Origin: Pseudomonas sp. ISL-84
GTDB lineage: Bacteria > Bacillota > Bacilli > Bacillales > Cytobacillaceae
Direction of reading: 5' to 3'
Assembly: GCA_018613035.1 (NCBI GenBank)
Contig: JAGGRA010000024.1
Coordinates: 1-64,000, forward strand
DNA length: 64,000 bases
Program-made: the position numbers and the translations under genes
Notes under the pieces: generated by a model
What the model saw: only the letters and a program-made list of their open reading frames with translations
Database searches by the model: none
What the model was told of the DNA's origin: nothing
Shown here: in pieces, positions 25,379-33,309 of the stretch
How the letters are laid out: every line of letters begins with the position of its first letter
Position numbering within the stretch: the stretch's first letter is position 1

Positions 25379-26579
25379 ATTTACGGATTACATAAGCTTT
25401 TTCAGAAGACTCTGGAATAGCTTCCGGCATTGGTTGTTCATCTTTATTTTTATACTTTTTTTCATAAGTTACAAACATAGAGACGTTCACCAGTATCCCC
25501 ATAGCAATGGAAAGCTGCAGAAGCGAAGATCCACCATAACTTACAAAGGGAAGAGTTACACCCGTAAGAGGCATGACTCCTGAGATCCCGGCCAGGTTGA
25601 TAAAAGCCTGTATCCCAATCATGGAGGATATCCCAATAGCAAGCAGGCTGCCAAAGGCATCTTTACACTTTAAACTGATAAAGATTCCTCTCAGGACAAT
25701 GTACCCTAGAAGCAAAATGACAAAACCAACCCCGATAGCACCAAGTTCTTCCGCAATTACCGCCATAATAAAATCTGTATGCGCTTCAGGAAGGTAGCCC
25801 AACTTCTGGACACTCTCCCCAAGACCAAGTCCCTTCAATCCTCCTGCACCAAGCGCAATATATGAGTTGGAAAGCTGATAACCAAATTCTGATCCAAAGG
25901 GATCTCTGAAGGCTTCAATTCTTCCCATGCGATAAGGGGCAAATATCTTATTCTTTAAAAGAAGGATAAAAGGTGCAGCAAGCAGCATTCCAAACAGGCC
26001 CAGCTTAAAGATATTCTTGAAATTCATGCCTGAAGTAAAAATAATTGCTGCTGCGACAGCAAAAATAATTATGGCTGTCCCAAAGTCCGGCTGAATAGCA
26101 ACCAGCAGGATAGCAAGGATTAAGTAGGCAAGCGGCGGAAGAACTCCCTTATTAAACTCATTTATATATGGCTGCTTTTTTGCATATACTGCAGCTAAAT
26201 ATATAATAACTGAAAGCTTTACAAATTCAGCGGGCTGAAGGCTTCTGCTTCCTATTTCAAACCAGCTCATGGCTCCGCCTGCCACTTTGCCAAAAATAAA
26301 TAGGGCAAATAAGCCGAAAACAGAAATCCCCACCATGGGCACAAGAAATTTATTGCTTTGCATGGCTTTATATGGAAATAAAGCAACAAAGATAAATGCT
26401 ATTGCAGAAATAACTAAATGCATTTTTTGCTTATTATAAAAGTAGTCGCTTTCTTGATCATAAATTTGTACTGCAGTAACCATGCTTGCGCTAAAAACCA
26501 TAATTAGCCCAAAAACAGATAGCAGAGCTACAGCGATAACCAAGGTATAATCATACGATTTTAAAATTTTTTTTAACAT
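25377..26579 (-). CDS. ftsW: FtsW, septal peptidoglycan glycosyltransferase (SEDS family)
   Basis: 400-residue polytopic protein of the SEDS family with about ten helices. Conserved blocks include VFSASMVTA, EFVKLSVIIYLA, QPDFGTAIIIFAVA, GGLKGLGLGESVQKLGYLPE and PFVSYGGSSLLQLS. It polymerises lipid II at the division septum with its partner class b PBP. Start ATG at 26579. The gene order ylaN-ftsW-pycA matches B. subtilis, which separates this protein from RodA and SpoVE. Confidence 0.93.
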   Translation of the reverse strand: MLKKILKSYDYTLVIAVALLSVFGLIMVFSASMVTAVQIYDQESDYFYNKQKMHLVISAIAFIFVALFPYKAMQSNKFLVPMVGISVFGLFALFIFGKVAGGAMSWFEIGSRSLQPAEFVKLSVIIYLAAVYAKKQPYINEFNKGVLPPLAYLILAILLVAIQPDFGTAIIIFAVAAAIIFTSGMNFKNIFKLGLFGMLLAAPFILLLKNKIFAPYRMGRIEAFRDPFGSEFGYQLSNSYIALGAGGLKGLGLGESVQKLGYLPEAHTDFIMAVIAEELGAIGVGFVILLLGYIVLRGIFISLKCKDAFGSLLAIGISSMIGIQAFINLAGISGVMPLTGVTLPFVSYGGSSLLQLSIAMGILVNVSMFVTYEKKYKNKDEQPMPEAIPESSEKAYVIRK

Positions 26580-26792
26580 CCAGCCCTCTTCCCTTATCTT
26601 CTAAGTTTATTACTTATTCTACTATAGTATTGAATATCCTGCTTTGAAGAAAAGAAAAGTTAATTTAAATGTAACATAACAATCAAGAGAATTCCATAAT
26701 TATGTCATACTAATTTAAAATAAAGTTATACCGTTTAAATATAATCTTTCAAGCAGGCATACTAATCAACCTTATTGCTCAATTTGGTTATA

Positions 26793-26832
26793 AAAAAACT
26801 CAAACAATCTATGAAGAATGTTTGAGTTTTTT
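26793..26832 (-). terminator. ylaN terminator
   Basis: 14-bp stem AAAAAACTCAAACA / TGTTTGAGTTTTTT with a 12-base loop; further Ts follow on the minus strand. Confidence 0.8.
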
Positions 26833-26836
26833 AATT

Positions 26837-27118
26837 TTATTTTTTTACTGAAGCTTCGTGAAGAATGGAGAGTTCTCTTTCCAATTCATCAAGAATAGCC
26901 TTGCCTTCGGTCTCTTCAATTAAACCGAGACGGACAGCAAAATCTATTTCCCTGGACAACCCGAACATCTGAGTATCAAGCACCTCTTCATATAGAGGGC
27001 ATTGGGGCATTGTGAGGTTATCCATTTGAACCTTGATTAACTTTAATATTTTAGCAGCATCTGCCTTTAAAAGAGCGTTTGCTTTTTCTTTGTGATCTAA
27101 AATCATTTCAGAAGCCAA
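26837..27118 (-). CDS. ylaN: YlaN
   Basis: 93-residue protein nearly identical in pattern to B. subtilis YlaN ([35 protein letters not shown]). YlaN binds iron and interacts with Fur in recent work on B. subtilis and S. aureus, tuning iron homeostasis; I see nothing in the sequence that shows this directly. Start TTG at 27118 ([13 protein letters not shown]) with GGAGGGATTGAAAG upstream. Monocistronic between a terminator and repeat R7. Confidence 0.93.
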   Translation of the reverse strand: MASEMILDHKEKANALLKADAAKILKLIKVQMDNLTMPQCPLYEEVLDTQMFGLSREIDFAVRLGLIEETEGKAILDELERELSILHEASVKK

Positions 27119-27261
27119 CTTTCAATCCCTCCATTTCCGAGCGATTATCCTATCTTTAAATTTTATACTTAAGCTTGGAAAAAAGCAAGGATAATAAGGG
27201 ATTAATAAAGAATAGCGTTCTGCCGAACGTCTTGCTTTATTTAGAACTTTTATATTTTAGA

Positions 27262-27490
27262 CTCTGTAATTCCCCTGTTGATTTCCACTCCAGGCGCTCC
27301 CGAACCGCAGGCGTTCCGGCAGCTTCCCTCCGCGTAAAACGCGTCTTTGAGATCTTCCTTTGATTCTCTTCTCCCGCTGGACGTTAAGATAACATTCTTG
27401 AATCAACTCTGTACGTAGGTAATGAGAATGCGTTTTCAAGGATCTCTTGCCTTCCGTTTTAATCAACAGAGTGCCAATACCAACAGTGAG
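27262..27490 (+). repeat. Interspersed repeat copy R7 (long form)
   Basis: Left end CCTGTTGATTTCCACTCCAG (27275-27294), diverged core GCGTTCCGGCAGCTTCC, module with GTAATGAGAATGCGTTTTCA at about 27418-27437, right end CCTTCCGTTTTAATCAAC (27450-27467). Lies between ylaN and glsA. Confidence 0.8.
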
Positions 27491-27495
27491 CCATT

Positions 27496-28428
27496 TTAAA
27501 ATATGCTGTAGTTATTTCTATCTGCCAGAATCTCCAATAGCTTTAAACCTGCTATGCTATTTCCTCTTTTGTCCAGTGAAGGGCCGAAAATGCCTATGCC
27601 GCACCTTTCCGGCACTACTCCTAAAATTCCGCCCGACACGCCGCTTTTTGCCGGTATTCCAACTTTGATGGCAAACTCCCCCGATGCATTGTACATCCCG
27701 CATGTAACCATGAATGTTTTACAAATACGTGCAATCTCTCTAGAGATAATTTCTTCACCGGTCTCCGGATCCTTCCCATCAAGTGCAAAAACAGCACCTA
27801 TTCTTGCGAGATCGAAGCAGCTCATTTCAATTGCACATTGTTTTGTATAAATGTCCATCAGTTCTTCTACATTCCCCTCGATAACACCGTGCTGTTTCAT
27901 GAAGTAACAGAGAGCTCTATTAAGGCAGGAAGTATCAAATTCAGATTTTGCTACTTCCTCATCACAGGTTACATCTTTATCACTTGCCAATCGCTGTACA
28001 AAATCCCTAATGCGGCTCCATCTTTCCAATGCGTTCTCACCTTTTATCATGTTCGTAACCGCCAGTGCACCTGCATTAATCATTGGATTAAGAGGCTTTG
28101 AAGGAATAGATGTCTCAAGTTTGGAAATAGAATTGAATGGATCGCCGGTTGGTTCCATCCCCACTCTATTAAAAACATAGCCATATCCTCTATCTTGAAT
28201 GGCCAATGCCAAGACCAGCACTTTTGAAATGCTTTGCAAAGTGAACTTTTTTTGGTAATCTCCGGCGTATATGCAGCTGTTATCCATAATGTTGTATATC
28301 GCTACTGAAAGATCTTGCTTGTTTACTTCTGCAAGTGCAGGAATATAATCTGCTACTTCGCCTTCATTTGCCAATGGAACGACTCCATTAACAATTTTTT
28401 GCAGATCACCGCTAGTATGACAGGTCAT
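27496..28428 (-). CDS. glsA: Glutaminase (GlsA, YlaM-like)
   Basis: 310-residue serine-dependent glutaminase converting glutamine to glutamate and ammonia. Active-site pattern: SISK in FTLQSISKVLVLAL near residue 66 (nucleophile Ser and Lys), MINAGALAVTN with the conserved Asn, MKQHGVIEG, and the C-terminal GIPAKSGVSGGILGVVP. Length is standard. Start ATG at 28428 with GGAGGGAAATA upstream. It occupies the ylaM position between ylaN and ylaL, divergent from ylaL. Confidence 0.93.
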   Translation of the reverse strand: MTCHTSGDLQKIVNGVVPLANEGEVADYIPALAEVNKQDLSVAIYNIMDNSCIYAGDYQKKFTLQSISKVLVLALAIQDRGYGYVFNRVGMEPTGDPFNSISKLETSIPSKPLNPMINAGALAVTNMIKGENALERWSRIRDFVQRLASDKDVTCDEEVAKSEFDTSCLNRALCYFMKQHGVIEGNVEELMDIYTKQCAIEMSCFDLARIGAVFALDGKDPETGEEIISREIARICKTFMVTCGMYNASGEFAIKVGIPAKSGVSGGILGVVPERCGIGIFGPSLDKRGNSIAGLKLLEILADRNNYSIF

Positions 28429-28574
28429 TATTTCCCTCCTGGCATTATTTTTATCATTGAGCTAGTTTACCCCAAATATTTATCAAGAATGCCAATATGA
28501 CAACTTCCCATAAAATCTGTATACTAAAAGCATATATCTATTCATGAGTGCATGGATTTGCCAGGAGGATTAAT

Positions 28575-29072
28575 ATGGAAAATATTATTTCATTTAAAGG
28601 ACAAGTTAAATATACGATTACATTGGATCCGGGAGTCTGGATTTTTGATGACCGGAGAGTAGATTTGAATACATATTTTGATAAGGAAACTGTGAATAAA
28701 AATGAGCTCGAGGAATATACGAAGGCAGTTTCTAAGCATTGGGATAGGGAGATCATGGAAGGAGCTGTGTTTCCTCCTACATTAAAAACAGAAAAAAAAT
28801 TCGAAAAGGAAAAGGTATTGACAGGTACTTTCGGGATTCCTTTTAAACCGTTCCTCCATAATGCCGAGCCGGATGAAAGTGCAGAATCTCTAATTATCGA
28901 AAGTGAAGACGGCGAGGTTCAACTGCCTTTATCCCAAGCAGAAGAATTAATATTGGGGTTCTCAAAGGAAGGAAAACCTTTAAAGGATGACGGACCTGTA
29001 CATGTATATATCGGTGATGGAAGCAATAAAAACAATCCTATCAAAAGAGTGAAAGCTTTCAGAGTGGAATGA
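28575..29072 (+). CDS. ylaL: YlaL-like conserved protein
   Basis: 165 residues, acidic, soluble (MENIISFKGQVKYTITLDPG, DDRRVDLNTYFD, HWDREIMEGAVFPPTL). Relatives in Bacillaceae are labelled peptidyl-prolyl cis-trans isomerase without visible support; I see no FKBP or parvulin signature, so function is unknown. Start ATG at 28575 with AGGAGGATTAAT upstream. Position between glsA and ylaK matches ylaL. A GGGCGAT/ATCGCCC terminator follows. Confidence 0.75.
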   Translation: MENIISFKGQVKYTITLDPGVWIFDDRRVDLNTYFDKETVNKNELEEYTKAVSKHWDREIMEGAVFPPTLKTEKKFEKEKVLTGTFGIPFKPFLHNAEPDESAESLIIESEDGEVQLPLSQAEELILGFSKEGKPLKDDGPVHVYIGDGSNKNNPIKRVKAFRVE

Positions 29073-29079
29073 CCGGAGA

Positions 29080-29103
29080 GGGCGATGGAATATCGCCCTT
29101 TTC
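29080..29103 (+). terminator. ylaL terminator
   Basis: GGGCGAT-GGAAT-ATCGCCC followed by TTTTC. Confidence 0.85.
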
Positions 29104-29206
29104 TTATTGGCCGCACGCAATAACAGTATATTCTGCTTTTGCAGGGCCACCCCCGGCTATAGACCAATTATTGTAAATTCGGGTGAAATATTAGGCTAAA
29201 ATGTTT

Positions 29207-30535
29207 CTATAAAAGGTCAGCTGCAAGCTGTGCAAGGCCGGATCTCTCGCCTTTGACAAGCTTGACATGTCCGGAGATAATTTGATCTTTAAACTTTTCT
29301 ACAACATAGGTAAGGCCATTGTTATAGGCATCAAGGTATGGATGATCTATTTGCTCAGGGTCACCCATTAAGACAATCTTACTTCCTTCCCCCACTCGCG
29401 TAAGAATGGTTTTCACCTCATGCTTAGTTAAGTTCTGCGCTTCATCAATAATGATAAACTGATCCGGAATGCTCCTTCCCCGTATATAGGTCAGCGCCTC
29501 AACCTCGATCGATCCCATTCCTGCAAGTATGGCATCCAATTCCCCTGGTTTCTTCACGTTAAACAAATACTCCAGATTATCGTAAATCGGCTGCATCCAC
29601 GGTCTTAGTTTCTCTTCTTTCTCACCTGGCAGGAATCCAAGATCTTTTCCTACCGGAACAATTGGCCGTGCTACCAGCAGCTTTTTGTATTGTCCATAGT
29701 CCTCGGTCTGCATTAAACCGGACGCCAGCGCCAATAAGGTCTTTCCGGTTCCAGCCTTCCCAATTAGCGTAACTAAAGGAAGATCATTTCTTAGCAAAAG
29801 CTCCAAAGCCATTGTCTGCTGAACATTTCGGGGTTTGATTCCCCAAATATGATCATGGTCAAATATAAGCTTCTTTACCTTCTTTCCATTTTGATCAACC
29901 ACCCCCAAAGCCGATGAAGAGGAGCCAAGGGCATCTTTCATAACAAGGAACTGGTTGGGATAGAAAGGATGATTTGCCACATCTGACAATGGCAATTCAC
30001 CTTTTTCATAAAAGCGGTTCAATCTATCCAGCCCTATATAAACTTCCAGGAAACCAGGATACAAATGATCATTTTCCACTACCCGATCACTTAAAAAATC
30101 TTCAGATATTAACCCGATTGCATCGGCTTTTACACGGACGAGAGCATCTTTGCTTACCAGAATGACTGTTCGTCCATTTTCTTTTGTCTCTTCTTCAAGT
30201 GATAAATTCTTGGCAACTGCCAAAATCCGATTATCATTAGTTTTTTCCACAAAGATCTCCTGCAGCTGTTGAAATGATCTGTGGTTCAATTCAATACGCA
30301 GGCTTCCGCCATTTTCAAGAGGGATTTTTTCATGAAGCTTTCCCGTTTCTCTCATGCCGTCAATCAGCCTGGATACTTGTCTTGCATTTCTGCCTATCTC
30401 ATCCATATACCTTTTCTTCGAATCGACTTCTTCCAGTACCACAGCTGGAATTACCACTTCATTATCTTCGAATGAAAATATGGAATTAGGGTCTTGCAAC
30501 AAGACGTTGGTATCTAAAACGTAAATTTTACTCAA
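29207..30535 (-). CDS. ylaK: YlaK, PIN-PhoH (PhoH2-type) ATPase
   Basis: 442-residue protein fusing an N-terminal PIN ribonuclease domain (KIYVLDTNVLLQDP with the first catalytic Asp, DNRILAVAKNL, VILVSKDALVRVKA) to a C-terminal PhoH ATPase domain (Walker A LIGKAGTGKTLLALA at about residue 250, Walker B QFIIIDEAQNLT). PhoH2 proteins in mycobacteria are RNA helicase/RNases. The start is TTG at 30535 right after AGGAGGCATCAGA, giving the same 442 residues as B. subtilis YlaK; the longer frame to 30694 lacks a ribosome site. Divergent from ylaJ. Confidence 0.93.
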   Translation of the reverse strand: MSKIYVLDTNVLLQDPNSIFSFEDNEVVIPAVVLEEVDSKKRYMDEIGRNARQVSRLIDGMRETGKLHEKIPLENGGSLRIELNHRSFQQLQEIFVEKTNDNRILAVAKNLSLEEETKENGRTVILVSKDALVRVKADAIGLISEDFLSDRVVENDHLYPGFLEVYIGLDRLNRFYEKGELPLSDVANHPFYPNQFLVMKDALGSSSSALGVVDQNGKKVKKLIFDHDHIWGIKPRNVQQTMALELLLRNDLPLVTLIGKAGTGKTLLALASGLMQTEDYGQYKKLLVARPIVPVGKDLGFLPGEKEEKLRPWMQPIYDNLEYLFNVKKPGELDAILAGMGSIEVEALTYIRGRSIPDQFIIIDEAQNLTKHEVKTILTRVGEGSKIVLMGDPEQIDHPYLDAYNNGLTYVVEKFKDQIISGHVKLVKGERSGLAQLAADLL

Positions 30536-30911
30536 TCTGATGCCTCCTGCTCCTCTTGGGTCTTTATAAAGCGAAACTTCGTAAGTGGGGGCTTTCTGCC
30601 TTTTTAGTTTCGATAGCTGCTGTGTCTTTGTTTGGTATGAGCCCATTTTGGAATCATAACGAATACGTCGTTTGTTTATATTATTCATTCCCACTGAGAA
30701 GTTGAATGAATAGGATGAAAGGCTTTTATATACAGTGGGACAAATATAACTTGGTAAAATATATGTTTTGCCGAATAAAGATAGAAGAAGTTTTGCACAA
30801 TAATCATTAAAGAATCCTATTTAGTCCTGATAAACTGCAAAATACTCAGGGCATTTCGGGTAATTGCTTTTATTTCAGGAAAATTTTTTGATAGCCCCGG
30901 AGGTGTCAAAT
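30536..30911. other. ylaK-ylaJ divergent intergenic region
   Basis: 376 bases; no gene seen. Contains a CCCACTG (30690-30696) / CAGTGGG (30733-30739) inverted repeat 36 bases apart. Promoters of both genes must lie here, but I cannot place a convincing -35/-10 pair. Confidence 0.5.
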
Positions 30912-31511
30912 ATGAAGAAATGGCTATTTTTGTTCTTTTCAGCCTTACTTTTGTCAGGATGCGGATTAAACAATAACCAGTCCCAAGACCAGCAGGACCA
31001 GCAAAATGCCATTAATGTTAAAAACAGCACGATTCAGGAAGTTGACAGGGAGACCGGACAGCAAGTTTCCAGACACCTTGTCGACTTGGCAACAAGGATA
31101 CCCAATGTTAACGACGCGACTGCGGTTGTCCTCGGAAGATTTGCGATTGTAGGGATTGATGTAAATAAAAACCTCGACAGATCTGAAGTTGGGACAATTA
31201 AGTATTCTGTTGCAGAAAGTCTGAAAAATGATCCCCATGGCGCAAGAGCTATGATTGTGGCCGATCCGGACATTAACGCCCGGCTTCGAGAAATAGCCGA
31301 AGACATTCAAAATGGGGAGCCTATTCAGGGAATTATGAATGAGCTGGCTGATATAGCTGGCCGTTTAATGCCAGAAGTACCCGCAGATTTAGTTGATCCA
31401 AACAAGAAAAATGAAAAAAACGCAACAGAGGATCCGAAGAAAAAACTCAATAACAACCAAGAAAAAAAACTCGAACAAAAACAAGAAGAACATTCAAACT
31501 ACCATAAATAA
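30912..31511 (+). CDS. ylaJ: YlaJ, YhcN/YlaJ-family sporulation lipoprotein
   Basis: 199-residue lipoprotein: signal with lipobox LLLSGCG (Cys at about 17), Gln/Asn-rich linker, then the YhcN/YlaJ domain (QVSRHLVDLATRIPNVNDAT, AIVGIDVNKNLDRSEVGTIK, MIVADPDINARLREI). A Lys/Asn/Glu-rich tail (KKLNNNQEKKLEQKQEE) ends the protein. Family members are found in the spore membrane and affect germination. Start ATG at 30912 after CCCGGAGGTGTCAAAT; the longer frame from 30864 is not supported. A very long hairpin follows. Confidence 0.88.
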   Translation: MKKWLFLFFSALLLSGCGLNNNQSQDQQDQQNAINVKNSTIQEVDRETGQQVSRHLVDLATRIPNVNDATAVVLGRFAIVGIDVNKNLDRSEVGTIKYSVAESLKNDPHGARAMIVADPDINARLREIAEDIQNGEPIQGIMNELADIAGRLMPEVPADLVDPNKKNEKNATEDPKKKLNNNQEKKLEQKQEEHSNYHK

Positions 31512-31566
31512 ACCAGGTACCTATACCAGTTGTACGAACTGGTATAGGTACCTGGTACTTTTTTGC
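31512..31566 (+). terminator. ylaJ terminator with 20-bp perfect stem
   Basis: ACCAGGTACCTATACCAGTT and its exact complement flank GTACG (31512-31556), followed by ACTTTTTTG. The arms contain GGTACC and TATACC palindromic units, which is more structure than a terminator needs. Confidence 0.8.
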
Positions 31567-31595
31567 TGCTCTAATCAACAGTTTTCTCTAACATA

Positions 31596-31644
31596 GCCAT
31601 GAAAAAAGCTTAGCTCCCTTAGGGAACTAAGCTTTTTTCATGGC
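31596..31644. terminator. Bidirectional terminator embedded in PPOX gene 3' end
   Basis: 18-bp stem (GCCATGAAAAAAGCTTAG and complement, 31596-31613 / 31627-31644). The right arm is the last five codons and stop of the PPOX-family gene. Confidence 0.75.
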
Positions 31645-32082
31645 TTCCATTACCTGTTTATCTAAACGGGCTGCAGCATCTTTGTCGTAAGTTTTGTCAT
31701 ATTGCGGTTCTGCTGTAATTTTGGAGCCGTAGAACATTACATCACGAACTTCTTTTACGCTGATATCCAATAGGGCCAGCTTAAGCGGCACACCTTCCAT
31801 CTTTTCAGACTTTACTGAAGCCTCTCCAGAGATGGAATATGTAGATTCGTTTGCTATGATATTCAGGACTACTTGATTGTTGTTATTTATGTTTTGTACG
31901 ATTCTTGAACGGTTATCAACAGCGAAACAGATTGTTTCTTCATCCTTGGCCAATACCCAAGAAATCGCGCTAACATTTGGCCCTCCTGTTTCGTGATCAA
32001 CAGTTGCAAGTGTGACAAACCGCTCTTTCTGCAATTCATCATATAATGGTTTAATTAATTTGGGTTCTACCTGATTTGCCAT
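31627..32082 (-). CDS. Pyridoxamine 5'-phosphate oxidase-fold protein
   Basis: 151 residues with the PPOX/flavin-reductase split-barrel pattern: ERFVTLATVDHETGGPNVSAISWVL at the N-terminal barrel (first 14 residues of the motif are diagnostic), then ICFAVDNRSRIVQNI and VVLNIIANESTYSISGEA. Such proteins bind FMN, F420 or heme; no known substrate. Start ATG at 32082 after GGAGGGAAAAG. It lies between ylaJ and ylaI, where B. subtilis has no gene of this kind as I recall it. Confidence 0.8.
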   Translation of the reverse strand: MANQVEPKLIKPLYDELQKERFVTLATVDHETGGPNVSAISWVLAKDEETICFAVDNRSRIVQNINNNNQVVLNIIANESTYSISGEASVKSEKMEGVPLKLALLDISVKEVRDVMFYGSKITAEPQYDKTYDKDAAARLDKQVMEAMKKA

Positions 32083-32331
32083 TCTTTTCCCTCCTTTATT
32101 AGTTTCATCATAGTATGATAAGGAATTTCTTTCAACCAATATACATTCATGGCTAAAGCACCTTCTTCAGCAATACGGCACTGAAACTCTATTCTATACT
32201 AATATGAACCAATACCTCAGGCCAAATACCGTAAAAGCAGCAAAAATTTATTTATCGCAAAGCATTCGAATCCATTACGAACTTGTACTATAATGGTATT
32301 AAAAGCAGTCAAAATAATATGAGGTGTCCCT

Positions 32332-32532
32332 ATGAGAGTTAAATGTGTACTTTGCGATAAAATCGAATCTATAGAAAATGAATCTCTGCAGGCTAAGCGT
32401 CTGCGCAATCGCCCAATTCACACCTATATGTGCAAACCGTGTGAAACAAGAATTGCTGAGAGAACGCAAAAGAGAGCCGATACCGGTAATTTTAAACTGT
32501 ATCGGAGCAAGGTCCAGGAGGAAGAATGGTAA
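32332..32532 (+). CDS. ylaI: YlaI, DUF2197 small zinc-ribbon-like protein
   Basis: 66 residues with two Cys pairs, KCVLCDKIE and MCKPCETRI, that probably bind zinc. The pattern and size match YlaI (DUF2197). Function unknown. Start ATG at 32332 following GAGGTGTCCCT. Confidence 0.85.
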   Translation: MRVKCVLCDKIESIENESLQAKRLRNRPIHTYMCKPCETRIAERTQKRADTGNFKLYRSKVQEEEW

Positions 32533-32629
32533 GCCTCCCAATTTGGAGTGTAATGGACTTTTAAAACAAATTAGGATTTATCCGCTAGGCAGAATAGCTT
32601 GGAATGCCAGACAACACGAACAAGCCAAA

Positions 32630-32664
32630 ATAAAGCCGCCCCTTGGAGGGAGCGGCCTTTATTA
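32630..32664. terminator. Bidirectional terminator downstream of ylaI and the 32662 gene
   Basis: AATAAAGCCGC...GCGGCCTTTATT hairpin with an inner CCCCTT/AGGGAG pairing. Confidence 0.65.
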
Positions 32665-32952
32665 ATCTTCTGGATAATTCACATACTTATCAGGTTCATT
32701 TTGGATTTGATTGAGCATGACCTCAATCAAATCACGCGGAAAACGGGTTTTATTCCGTTCTCCGTCCTTAGTGTAATGCACATAGTACATAACTTCATCT
32801 TTTTCAACTTCCAGATCGGAAATCTGATGCTCATCTCCGAGAATGTCAAAAAACATCTTTTCTGTGTCTGTTGCTGCTGTATCATCAGGCCGTTCATCAC
32901 TGACAATTTTAATCGTTAACCAGTTATACAGTGAATCCTGCAAAGATTTCAT
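32662..32952 (-). CDS. Conserved small acidic protein, unknown function
   Basis: 96 residues, acidic, no membrane segment (MKSLQDSLYNWLTIKIVSDE, KMFFDILGDEHQISDLEVEKD). I do not recognise a family. Start ATG at 32952 with GGGGAGAGGCTGAT upstream. It begins 15 bases after the ylaH stop and is probably co-transcribed with ylaH and typA. Confidence 0.75.
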   Translation of the reverse strand: MKSLQDSLYNWLTIKIVSDERPDDTAATDTEKMFFDILGDEHQISDLEVEKDEVMYYVHYTKDGERNKTRFPRDLIEVMLNQIQNEPDKYVNYPED

Positions 32953-32967
32953 ATCAGCCTCTCCCCG

Positions 32968-33282
32968 TTAATCCGCATTTGCCTGATGCTTCTTTTCCTG
33001 GTGAAGGCGGATTTTATAGATAATCAAGATTAGCGCAGCCACAACAAGGCCTTCAGCAACCGGAAGGAACACACCAAGAAAAGTCAGCATGGTACATCCC
33101 AAAATTAAGAAGGTGTAAATAACAACTGATTTGGCAATAGGAAGCTTTTTGGCAAATCCAAGTTTAAAAACCAGGATAGACAAAAGGACAATTGTTATAT
33201 AAAGCAGCCACATCCCTGTTGTGGGATTTTGATCGACTTTGAATAAAGCAGCGAAAAAAGACAGGCGTTGTGAAACATCCAT
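32968..33282 (-). CDS. ylaH: YlaH-like membrane protein
   Basis: 104 residues with three membrane helices ([52 protein letters not shown]) and a basic C-terminal end. Matches the YlaH-like family; function unknown. Start ATG at 33282 with GGAGGAAAGAGGGAT upstream, 27 bases after the typA stop, so it belongs to a typA-ylaH unit as in B. subtilis. Confidence 0.88.
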   Translation of the reverse strand: MDVSQRLSFFAALFKVDQNPTTGMWLLYITIVLLSILVFKLGFAKKLPIAKSVVIYTFLILGCTMLTFLGVFLPVAEGLVVAALILIIYKIRLHQEKKHQANAD

Positions 33283-33309
33283 ATCCCTCTTTCCTCCCCC
33301 TTCTTAGCC

